From Caldisericota bacterium (GTDB lineage: Bacteria > CAIJMQ01 > JAADFP01): DNA of 27,277 nt. The notes under the pieces were generated by a model. It ran no database searches. It was given only the letters and a program-made list of their open reading frames with translations, and was not told the DNA's origin. Shown here one piece after another: positions 15,249 through 23,339 of the stretch (its first letter is position 1; the number at the start of each line of letters is the position of its first letter). The DNA lies in NCBI GenBank assembly GCA_013152825.1, contig JAADFP010000028.1, positions 1 through 27,277 on the forward strand. Direction: 5' to 3'. A program made the translations under genes and the position numbers.

Positions 15249-17047
15249 ATGAGTAATTCAGGTCTTTATAGCCAGGGAACCAGGGAGAAAACAGGGAGAA
15301 AATCCAGAATTCCTCTGGCAAAAATCACAAAATAGTTCCTCTTATAATCTTCCTGTTAGCTTTCAGCTTTCTTCCCTACTTCATAGGCATCAATATCCCC
15401 GACATAAAAGACAAAGACGAAGCAATCTATGCCGAAGTAGCCCGAGAAATGGTGGAATCGGGGAATTACTTTAACACCACCCTTAATTACCAGCCCTGGT
15501 TTCAGCACCCACCTTTAACTATGTGGTTGATTTCCTTGAGCTATCGAGTATGGGGAATAAGCCCCTTTGCCGCGCGTTTCCCTTCCATCCTGCTTGCCCT
15601 ACTATCTGCAATTTTAGTATATTCCATGGGGAAGAGATTCACCTCTTCATCTACGGGAGGATTATTATCTTCCCTATGTCTGCTCGCCTCACCGGCTTAC
15701 CACCTGATGGTAAGAGACGCAAAACTGGACATGGTACTTCTCTTTTTCGTTACCCTTGCCTTTTATGCATACAGCAAAGCGATAGAGAGCCATGAGGCCA
15801 CAACATCACTCTCCGCGTTTACCTCAGGGGAGGCCCAGAAGAGCCATGGACGCAGGCGTATGTGGGTTTACCTTACCCTTTTGTATCTTTCCCTGGGGTT
15901 AGGTTTCCTCACCAAGGGACCAGTAGGAATTGTGTTCCCCTTTATTCCCATTTCCATTCACTGGTACATAAAGAGAAGAGAGATTAACCTGCCTAAAATT
16001 TCTTTGCTTTGGGGAATTTTTCTGATTGGGGTGGTCGTATTTCCCTGGTATTTCTACATGTATAAAACGCAGGGGTTTTTCTTTTTGAAGCGTATCATCT
16101 TTGAACAAAATTTTAAGCGCTTTTTTACCACTCATTACACGGAATCCTACTCGCCTCTCTACTACCTCCATACCTTTGCCTGGGCTTTCCTGCCCTTTCT
16201 TTTGCCCTTTCTTGCTTCGCTTCGCTCCGCTTTCAGGGAGTTTAGAAAAAACAGGACCATGGGTGATGTTTACTTAATTCCCCTCCTCTGGTTTTTTATT
16301 CCTTTTATCCTCATGTCTTTTTCCAGTTCCAAATTACCTCACTACATCTTTCCTATTTTACCCGCCGCCGCCCTGTTAGCCGGAAATTATTTATGGAAAA
16401 TTATCAGGGAAAAGGAAACCTCCACCCCTCTTCTTGTCTCCCAGTTTCTTGTCCTTGCCCTGATACTTTCACTCTTCTTAGCCTTGAACTTCATCTTCTT
16501 TCCCCTCCTTTCCTCCTTTCCTTTCTGGTTTACATTTTCCCTTTTTATTTCTCTCTCTATCGCCGGGTTACTTGCCCTGCGCTTAAGAAGCCAGATTTTA
16601 CTCACTTCTGCCATAGTTCTGGCCATGGGAACGCTTAACTTCTCCCTGAATTTCCATGTTGACCCTTCACTGCTTAAATACCAGCCTTCCCGTTATTTTG
16701 CCGGTAATTTGCAGGGGGATTATCCCCTTATTTACACTTATAAATTTTTTCCCAATGCCTCTTTAATCTTTTACCTCAGGAAAAAGGTAACCAAGCTCAG
16801 CGGAAAGGAATTGGAAAGATTACTGGAGAAAAATCCCGGGAAAGAATTTGTTATTATATTTCCTGCTAAAGAAGTAAAAAAGATGAGGGAGAAAGGATAT
16901 GTTATTAGACCTCTATCCATTAGAAGTTATTATCCGGTTTCCCGCCTTTCCCTGCAATTTCTTGATTTACGTAAAAGGGAAAAGATATCCAGGGATATTA
17001 TCCTAGGGAAAATAAGGTTAAAACAAAGGGTTGAAAATAATTTATAA
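15249..17047 (+). CDS. ArnT/PMT-like (GT39/GT83) membrane glycosyltransferase, N-terminal frame break
   Basis: Transfers sugars from polyprenyl-phosphate carriers in the family at large. The main frame has one ATG at 15449 (532 aa), but that start cuts off the signature DKDEAIYAEVAREM and the first membrane helix, which lie upstream in the same frame (15332-15448) without any ATG, GTG or TTG. ATG 15249 (AGGA 4 nt upstream) opens a frame of 28 codons ending in TAG 15333, just where the helix begins in the next frame. A single extra A in the AAAA run at 15329-15332, or loss of an 8-bp near-repeat, would join them. The body has about a dozen helices, QHPPLTMWL, FAARFPS, a DAKLDM motif and FLTKGPVG. 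A 54-bp in-frame insert lies at 15786-15839. Confidence 0.8.
15786..15848. repeat. 9-bp direct repeats bracketing a 54-bp in-frame insert
   Basis: AGAGCCATG at 15786-15794 and again at 15840-15848, offset 54 bp (18 codons). Removing one unit leaves a natural loop, KAIESHGRRRMWVYL. The insert codes for Ser/Thr/Ala-rich residues unlike the membrane protein around it. Confidence 0.6.
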
Positions 17048-17188
17048 TTAAGCTAATCTATGGAAGGAAGCATTAGAGAAATTTTAAGATGCAAATTCAC
17101 AATTTTCAATATTATCTCCGGCGAATTTCCTGGATTGCCCGGGGTATTTTAGTATTTTGATTTTACTTTTTTGTAAAAGGAGGATGCG

Positions 17189-17770
17189 ATGAGAAGAACA
17201 AAACTTCTCTTGGGAGGAACCGTGGTGTCTCTGGGTTTAATCCTTTCCGGCTGTGCTACCTTTTTAGGTCCCAGCCAGGAAACCAAGCGTATGGGAGAAG
17301 AGATTCAGATGCTTCAGGAAAATGTAAAGAAACTCTCCCAGCAAAATATCCAGCTGCAGAAGGAACGAGACCAGTTGTACAAAGAGTTGCGCAGTATATC
17401 CCAGATGTTCCAGCAGGCTCTCCAGGCAGAGAAAAAGGAAAGAGAAAGGTTGAGAACCCAGATTCAGCAACTGAGCAAAACTATTCAGGAGCAAAAGAAA
17501 AAACAAGCTACCATAAAGCGCCGTCCCAAGCCAACTCCTAAACCTAAACCACGCGTCAAGGTAAGCCAGGCACGGGAAAAAGTAAAGCAGATTCAGGAAG
17601 CTCTTAAAAGAGCCGGTTATGACCCCGGCCCCATTGATGGCAAAATCGGTCCTCTCACCCGCAATGCACTCCAGGAATTCCAGAAAGAAAATGGCCTGCC
17701 AGTAACTGGTAAAGCAGACGATGCCACTATGAAACTTCTGCAGGAGTACATGGAGGAATCGCTTAAATAA
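17189..17770 (+). CDS. peptidoglycan-binding lipoprotein
   Basis: 193 aa. A lipoprotein signal ends in LILSGC with Cys22 as the lipidation site. Residues about 33-110 form a Gln/Glu/Lys-rich coiled coil (MLQENVKKLSQQNIQLQKER and onwards). A Pro/Lys linker follows (RRPKPTPKPKPRVKV), then a PG_binding_1 domain at about 128-193: VKQIQEALKRAGYDPGPIDG, GPLTRNALQEFQKENGLPVT. It probably tethers an envelope membrane to the cell wall. The SD AAGGAGG is strong with good spacing to ATG 17189. The stop TAA overlaps the ATG of the next gene (TAATG at 17768-17772), showing coupling. The 141-bp upstream gap is AT-rich with no clear consensus promoter. Confidence 0.92.
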   Translation: MRRTKLLLGGTVVSLGLILSGCATFLGPSQETKRMGEEIQMLQENVKKLSQQNIQLQKERDQLYKELRSISQMFQQALQAEKKERERLRTQIQQLSKTIQEQKKKQATIKRRPKPTPKPKPRVKVSQAREKVKQIQEALKRAGYDPGPIDGKIGPLTRNALQEFQKENGLPVTGKADDATMKLLQEYMEESLK

Positions 17771-18849
17771 TGGATAAGTGGGAAATAAAGAAAGCAGACG
17801 GGACGGGAAAATCTACGGCCCGGTAGATACAAGCACACTTATACAGTGGATTGAGGAAAAAAGAATCCTGGCCGAGGACTTAATAAGTCCGGTGGGAAAA
17901 AACATGTGGAGAAAAGCAGTAGATACCCCACCCTTTAAAGAGATATTCGCCCCCTCCCTTCCGGGAGAAGCGAAGAAGGAAGAAGAAATAATCTGTCCCA
18001 AGTGCGGCAAAAAATGGGAGCTGGACACAGTACTATGCACCAATTGCGGTACCAACTTAAAAAGCGGAAAGCAGATTAAAAGTGTAGTTTCCCCACTTGT
18101 GCAGGATGCTTCCTCCCCTTCTTTAATCTCGGTACTCTGCATAAAAGAAGCCCTACGTATCCTCAAAAGCAACCCCTGGAACCTGGCAGGGATAACCTTC
18201 CTCTACCTGCTCATTAACGGTTTTGCCCAGCACGTTCCCCTGCTTGGATGGCTGGTACAACTGGCAGTCGGACCTGTACTTACCCTGGGTTTTTACACAG
18301 TATGTTTGAAAAAGGTCAGAGGGGAGGAGAGCAATATAAACACGCTTTTCTCTCCCTTCTCCTTTTTTGTGCCTAGTCTGGTAGTGGTGGGGCTATACGG
18401 GATTATCGTTGCTGGGTAATATGTTCTTCGTTATTCCAGGAATTTTCTTTGCACTTGCTCTCTCGTTTTCGTTTTTCATCGTAAGCGAGAGACAGAGCGG
18501 CCCCATTGAAGCCCTTAAAGAGAGCTTTGATCTTACCCAGGGGCTAAGATGGAAAATTCTGGCTATATTCGTCCTGGGCGGGCTAATTAATATCCTGGGA
18601 GTACTTGCCTTAGGGATAGGAATGCTATTCACCTTCCCGGTGAGCTTTCTGGCCCTGGCAACTCTTTACAACGGCATAAGAAGCGGCGAATTTGCAGAAG
18701 CACGATACGTAACAAGCAAGAAGGAAATACTTCTCGCGCTTCTCCCCGTAGTTCTCTTCCTGGGGCTTCTGGCTCTTTTGATTGTCATAGGATTTGCGAA
18801 AATATTACCCATCTTTAAAAATATCACTCACATGGCAAAATGGGCGTAA
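17770..18849 (+). pseudogene. GYF_2 / zinc-ribbon / multi-helix membrane protein, broken by two frameshifts
   Basis: ATG 17770 (TAATG overlap with the lipoprotein gene) starts MDKWEIKKADG, the first strand of a GYF_2 domain, then meets TAG at 17824. The rest of the domain (GKIYGPVDTSTLIQWIEE) is in another frame. The break is a 5-bp tandem duplication, GACGG twice at 17797-17806; removing one gives WEIKKADGKIYGPV. The second frame carries a zinc ribbon (CPKCGKKWELDTVLCTNCG) and membrane helices, and stops at 18419. The third frame (18409-18849) continues the same membrane domain (FVIPGIFFALALSFSFFIVS, ALKESFDLTQG), so a second shift of +1 type lies near 18405-18420. The repaired product is about 358 aa. 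Function unknown; GYF_2/zinc-ribbon proteins often sit in membranes as assembly or sensing factors. Confidence 0.78.
17797..17806. repeat. perfect 5-bp tandem duplication
   Basis: GACGG-GACGG; causes the first frame break in the GYF_2 gene. Confidence 0.8.
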
Positions 18850-19995
18850 AAGAAGAACTTGCTTTGGTCCTCATTACCGAGAAATCCCTGGAGAAATCTC
18901 TAACCGGCTCCATAATAAAAGAGATTTTTTCCGGCGGGGTTAAACCCCTGGAGCTGATAGAGGTAAGGATGTTTGCACCCAGCGAGAAGCTGATTAAGGA
19001 ATACATAGAACTGATAATACAGCGTTCTTTTAGAGAATACCTTTACCGGGAATACATAGCAAAAAATAAGGGGCCGATTAAAAAAAGAATGATGCTTCTC
19101 CTTCTGCGAGGGGAAGATGCTATCTCTCAAATTCGGGGTGTGGTAGGGCCAATATCCCATCGCATTGACGGTACCATAAGAAACTCCTTTGCAGAGTTTG
19201 AGGAGGACGAGGACGGGAAAATAGTAAGATTTATTGATCCTGCTGTTATTATCAATCATTCCGAAGTCAGAGGTGGCAAAGGGAGTAATTACCCTGTGGG
19301 CTGAATACAGCGAAAGAGATGGCGGACTGCTGAAGAATATTGTGAAATGGAAAAAGCTTATTGAACGCTGGGATTACCACGAGCTGGAAGCCTTAAGATA
19401 CAGGGAAGGGCTCTGCGTATCCAAGGAAGATTTACTCAACAATATTGAGACCACCATGGTACTGATAAAACCGGATAATATCTATACCAAGTCCCGCAGG
19501 GTGGGAGAAATAATAAACGCCCTCTCCGGCCCCGGCTTAAAACTAATAGGAGCCAAGGCAGTAAACATGTCTATCAACCAGGCAATGAGATTCTATGCCC
19601 CGATAGAGCGCAAACTGCAGGAAAAACTGGGAGAAGAGAAGGGAAAAGAAGAATTTGCCAAGCTAATTGAATTCATGACCGGTTATAATCCCTACCAGGT
19701 ACACGATCCTGCCCTCAGAAATCAATCTGGCGGAAGAGAACATCAATCTCTGGCCCTGGTCTATCAAGGCCCCTTTGCAGTATCCCGTATCCGCAGGAAA
19801 GTGGGTGCCACCGACCCTCTGGAAGCCGAGCCAGGAACCATAAGAAGAGAATACGGGCATGACATAATGCGCAATGGCGTGCATGCATCCGATTCGGTAA
19901 AATCTGCCCGCAGGGAAATGAAAATAATCGATGTAGAAGGCACCCAGATGAAAGAGCTGGTACAGGAATACCTGGCAAATCAGGGTGGACAATAA
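18840..19995 (+). pseudogene. two-domain nucleoside diphosphate kinase, frameshifted between the domains
   Basis: The intact form would have about 382 aa and two NDK-like halves. The first (frame 18840-19304) has LALVLITEKSLEKSLTGSII, VVGPISHRIDGTIRNSF and IINHSEV. The second (frame to 19995) has TTMVLIKPDNIYTKSRRVGE, GAKAVNMSINQ, VGATDPLEAEPGTIRREY and RNGVHASDS, which carries the phospho-accepting His. NDKs transfer the gamma phosphate between nucleoside triphosphates and diphosphates. The frames swap at 19260-19273, where TCCGAAG and TCAGAGG stand in tandem. Both frames read SER-GLU-VAL there, so a 7-bp duplication explains the break; deleting one unit gives HSEVAKGVITLWA. The start overlaps the preceding membrane-protein gene by 10 bp. 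A downstream start at 19234 could still yield the second domain alone. Confidence 0.82.
19260..19273. repeat. imperfect 7-bp tandem duplication
   Basis: TCCGAAG (19260-19266) and TCAGAGG (19267-19273), 5 of 7 identical, at the frame break of the NDK gene. Confidence 0.6.
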
Positions 19996-20135
19996 GAGAC
20001 TTAAGACTATAGACTTTAGACCATAGACTGGTAGAAGAGAATAAACGAGTAAGTAATGAAGATACAGGATACAAGATACATTTTAGACCATAGACTTAGT
20101 AGCGAGTAGATAGTAGTGGGTAGCGAGGGGAGGAT
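19996..20135 (+). repeat. intergenic word-repeat block
   Basis: Begins at the NDK stop codon: GAGACTTAAGACTATAGAC, TTTAGACCATAGACTGG, GATACAGGATACAAGATAC, then TAGTAGCGAGTAGATAGTAG. Same words and strand as the blocks at about 13500 and 14634. No gene is seen from 19996 to 20302. Confidence 0.75.
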
Positions 20136-20183
20136 AGGTATCCTGGGGGGAGTTTTATCCTGACCTCCATGTGGCGGGTTTGA

Positions 20184-20260
20184 GTTTAGTATTTTGGATT
20201 TTGGGTTTATTTAGAATTTAGGGTTTGTTGTTTAGGGTTTTAAATGAAGTGGATTCCCGC
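20184..20260 (+). repeat. dispersed intergenic repeat, family R, copy C
   Basis: TTAGTATTTTGGATTTTGGG, GTTTATTTAGAATTTAGGG, TTTGTTGTTTAGGGTTTTAA, ATGAAGTGGATTCCCGCC. It matches copy B except that the 41-bp insert is absent. Confidence 0.75.
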
Positions 20261-20319
20261 CTGCTTTAGTGGGGAGGACTTAGGAGGCGAAACTAAGAAC
20301 TAATGACCAAATTACCATA

Positions 20320-21255
20320 ATGCCTGTATTCCATAGGGTAGCCGTTATCTGGGGAGGCCCTTCACGGGAGAGAGAGGTTTCTTTCCGCTCGGGAAAGAGA
20401 GTAAGCAATGCACTCAGGGCCCGGGGATACGAGGTAGTAGAGATAGAATTAACCCGGGAGTTACCCTTTAATCTAAGCCAGGAAAAAGTAGAGGCAGTTT
20501 TCATTGCCGTGCATGGGAAATGGGGAGAAGATGGCAAACTCCAGGGGTTGCTAGAAATAATGGGCCTTCCCTATACGGGAAGCGGAGTGCTTGCTTCTGC
20601 CCTATCTATGAATAAAATATTCTGCAAGAAACTCTGGGAAAAAGAAAAGATTCCCACCCCGGGCTACCAGGAAATAAGAAAAGAGAGCCTTCTGGAAGAT
20701 GTAAAAAAAGGCATAGAAAAGTTAGGCCTTCCCCTGGTGGTAAAACCGGTGAGCGAGGGTTCAAGCCTGGGAGTAGAGATTGTAAAAGAGAAGAACCAGG
20801 TTCTCCCTGCCGTGCAAAGGATAAATAAAGAATTCGGGAAAGTATTCCTGGAGGAATACATCAGGGGGAAAGAAATTACCGTGGGTATTCTGGGAGAAGG
20901 AAAGACTCTGCGTGCCTTACCGGTTCTCGCACTTGCCCCCCAAAAAGACTTCTACGATTACCAGGCCAAGTATACTCCTGGCATGACTAAATTTATCATC
21001 CCGGCAAACCTCCCGGCAAAAACCTATCAGATGAGCCAGGAAATAGCCATAAAAGCACATAAAGTTCTATCCTGTTGTTCTTTCTCGCGTGTGGACATGA
21101 TAGTAAGAGAGGATATACCATACGTACACGATCTGAACACTGTGCCGGGTCTTACGGAGATTTCAGATTTACCTGCCCAGGCAGAAGCAGCAGGAATAAG
21201 TTATAATGATTTAATAGAGGAGATACTTTCCTATGCCGCCTGCAATAAATTTTGA
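20320..21255 (+). CDS. ddl: D-alanine--D-alanine ligase
   Basis: Joins two D-Ala using ATP to make the dipeptide end of the peptidoglycan stem. At 311 aa it has normal length. N-terminal motif VIWGGPSREREVSFRSG (10-26), then FIAVHGKWGEDGKLQGLLE and GLPYTGSGVLASALSMNK, and the ATP-grasp core LPLVVKPVSEGSSLGVEI, FLEEYIRGKEITVGIL, SRVDMIVREDIPYVHDLNTVPGLTE. The metal-binding Asn is in DLNTVPG (usual EVNTxPG). There is no close SD: AGGAGG is 32 nt upstream. A five-codon ORF (20303-20320, MTKLP) ends in a TAATG overlap with the ddl start and may deliver ribosomes. The gene overlaps the following one by 23 bp. Confidence 0.95.
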   Translation: MPVFHRVAVIWGGPSREREVSFRSGKRVSNALRARGYEVVEIELTRELPFNLSQEKVEAVFIAVHGKWGEDGKLQGLLEIMGLPYTGSGVLASALSMNKIFCKKLWEKEKIPTPGYQEIRKESLLEDVKKGIEKLGLPLVVKPVSEGSSLGVEIVKEKNQVLPAVQRINKEFGKVFLEEYIRGKEITVGILGEGKTLRALPVLALAPQKDFYDYQAKYTPGMTKFIIPANLPAKTYQMSQEIAIKAHKVLSCCSFSRVDMIVREDIPYVHDLNTVPGLTEISDLPAQAEAAGISYNDLIEEILSYAACNKF

Positions 21256-22087
21256 GCCAGAGATAGGTATTGCATCTTTCATCTGCTACAATGAAAGATT
21301 GCTCTCCTGCCTGGAGGATTTTTCCGAGGTAGGGTTCAAATGCCTGGAGTTGTGGGGTATTCCTGCCTTTGGTCATCCGCTACATTTTCCTTACCAGAAC
21401 AGAAGATATATCCAGAGATTCGCCTCTTTAATTGAAAAATACGAACTGGCTCCCTATGCAATTCATACCCCCATTCATCCAGAATGGTCTATTTCCATCC
21501 CCGACGAGGAACTTCGCTTCCTGGCTCTACGAGAAATCAAGAAATGCATTGAATCTGTCTCCTCCCTGGAGATTCAGATTGCAGTCATCCATGCGGGAGG
21601 TCCTTATCGTAATGAAAACGAGGATCTGCAACTGGAAAAAACAACAAATTCTCTGCTCAGACTCCTGGAATTCTCTTATCCAAAAGGAATACAGATAGTG
21701 GTAGAGAATAGTATCCCGGGCGTTATAGGAGACAAGCTGGAGCACATGGAAAGGCTGCGAGATTCTTTACCGGAAGAGATAGGATTTTGCATAGACACCG
21801 GCCATGCTTATAACACAGGAGTGCTTGCTTCCATATTTAAGGCTCTGGGGAAAAGGATAAAACATCTACACCTCCAGGACACCTTTTTGGGCAAAGATGC
21901 TCACCTGATCCCGGGAGAAGGGGAATTGAGCTGGGAGGAAATCATGCTACAGCTAAGAGAAATAGATTATTCAGGAGTCCTCCTCCTGGAAATAAGAGAG
22001 CGGAAAGATGCTCCCTTAAAGGAAGTTTTGCAACGTTCCTGGGAAAGTGCTAACAGATTACGGGAAATGTTGAAAAAGAAGGGATAA
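21233..22087 (+). CDS. sugar phosphate isomerase/epimerase-like TIM-barrel protein
   Basis: 284 aa of the AP endonuclease 2 / xylose-isomerase-like TIM-barrel superfamily. Likely metal ligands are spaced as in the family: IAVIHAGGPY (His), IVVENSIPG (Glu), GFCIDTGHAYNTG (Asp and His), IKHLHLQDTFLGKDAHLIPGEGELSWEEI (His, Asp, His) and VLLLEIRER (Glu). Such enzymes isomerise or epimerise sugars or cleave abasic DNA; the lack of nuclease-specific context favours a sugar substrate. It starts inside the end of ddl (23-bp overlap) and is probably translated by coupling. Exact substrate unknown. Confidence 0.82.
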   Translation: MPPAINFEPEIGIASFICYNERLLSCLEDFSEVGFKCLELWGIPAFGHPLHFPYQNRRYIQRFASLIEKYELAPYAIHTPIHPEWSISIPDEELRFLALREIKKCIESVSSLEIQIAVIHAGGPYRNENEDLQLEKTTNSLLRLLEFSYPKGIQIVVENSIPGVIGDKLEHMERLRDSLPEEIGFCIDTGHAYNTGVLASIFKALGKRIKHLHLQDTFLGKDAHLIPGEGELSWEEIMLQLREIDYSGVLLLEIRERKDAPLKEVLQRSWESANRLREMLKKKG

Positions 22088-22139
22088 TCAGAGCAAAAAC
22101 CTTTGCATTAAACATTTAATCCCCTTTCATTTCTGCCAA

Positions 22140-23339
22140 ATGGAGAGTTTATTACCTTTTCGAAGGAAAGAACACCCAATAAGAAAAGAAGACGCGTTTC
22201 TCCTCCATGCCATTTCCCCGGTGAAAAGAGAATTTCCAGATACCGGCAGTCTTGACTGGGAATACATCTACCAAAATGCCTTCCAGCATAGAATATCCGG
22301 AATTGTTTACAACCGCATAAAAGCAACCCCTTCCTTACTCCATTCCATACCTCCCTTATACCTGGGGAAATTTGCCGGGGGGAAGAGGAAAATAGTGCAA
22401 CATAACCAGGCCCTGCTCCAGGAATTTTTAAGCCTCCACCATGGGCTACAAAAGAACCAGGTGGAAATAATTCCCATAAAAGGCATGCCTCTCCTTAAAG
22501 ATATCTTCCATGATTTATCCCTGCGTCCCTTATCGGACATTGATATTTTAATTCGGGAAGAGGATTACCCCCGGGTAAAATCCTTCCTCCTGCATTCCGG
22601 ATACTCCCTGCTACTTGAGAACCGTAAAGAAAGCTACTGGAGAAAGCACCAGTGTCACGTAAAATTCTTCCGTCAGATAAATTCCCGAAAAATATTACTG
22701 GAAGTGCACTGGACATTTCTCCCTCCCCGTCCCCATCCAGTGTCGCTTTCCTCTCTGTGGCAAAGGCTACAGGTAACTCACTGGGAAGGAGAAAAAATAC
22801 TCATCCCCTCTGCCGAAGATATATTCATGCTTACTTTTGCCCATATATACCTGCACCTCCGCTACATCCCTTTACGGATAATTCACGATTTCTCCTGGCT
22901 TACCCTGAACTTCAAAGATACCTATGACTGGGAGTATATCTGGCGTGAAACAATGAAGAACCGCCTGGAAAACATCCTTTATTTCTCTGGGCTCCTTGCT
23001 CAGGAATTACTTTCTATCCCTTATTTTCCCTTAAAAGAAAAATTTAATAGAGAAAATTTAAAAACCATTTTACTCCGCCGGCTTCCTTTAAAAGAATTGA
23101 TTTTCCCGCCGCGTTCTTCCTCACTAAGAAAAAATGAATTTATTCTGCGTTATCTTTTATCCGGAAGTCATGGCACAATGCTCCACTATTTACTTCTCCC
23201 ACCCCGGGAAGAAGTAACAAGATTCTTCGCACTCCCCTACCCCTCCTGGAAAGCCACGCTGGCATACCACCTCCGCTTTTTTTACTTACCCTTATGGGCT
23301 TTCTGGCAGGTAATGAAAGGAGGAGAAAATTTCAGTTAG
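22140..23339 (+). CDS. NTP_transf_5-type nucleotidyltransferase-like protein
   Basis: 399 aa. The central part matches uncharacterised nucleotidyltransferases of the PF14907 kind: IIPIKGMPLLKDIFHD, then LRPLSDIDILIREEDYPRVK, where the D-x-D (SDIDIL) would bind the catalytic metal, and HVKFFRQINSRKILLEVHWT with a third acidic residue. A helical C-terminal half follows (AEDIFMLTFAHIYLHLR, LRIIHDFSWLTLNF). Members often sit in polysaccharide or capsule clusters, as here before a GT4 enzyme and an ArnT-like protein. No SD is obvious before ATG 22140. The stop lies just after the SD used by the next gene. The substrate is unknown. Confidence 0.83.
   Translation: MESLLPFRRKEHPIRKEDAFLLHAISPVKREFPDTGSLDWEYIYQNAFQHRISGIVYNRIKATPSLLHSIPPLYLGKFAGGKRKIVQHNQALLQEFLSLHHGLQKNQVEIIPIKGMPLLKDIFHDLSLRPLSDIDILIREEDYPRVKSFLLHSGYSLLLENRKESYWRKHQCHVKFFRQINSRKILLEVHWTFLPPRPHPVSLSSLWQRLQVTHWEGEKILIPSAEDIFMLTFAHIYLHLRYIPLRIIHDFSWLTLNFKDTYDWEYIWRETMKNRLENILYFSGLLAQELLSIPYFPLKEKFNRENLKTILLRRLPLKELIFPPRSSSLRKNEFILRYLLSGSHGTMLHYLLLPPREEVTRFFALPYPSWKATLAYHLRFFYLPLWAFWQVMKGGENFS

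Noticed and set aside
14979..15845. Shared 11-mer CCAGAAGAGCC between the 41-bp element and the ArnT insert as proof of common origin
   Set aside because: Eleven-base matches are expected by chance in 27 kb.
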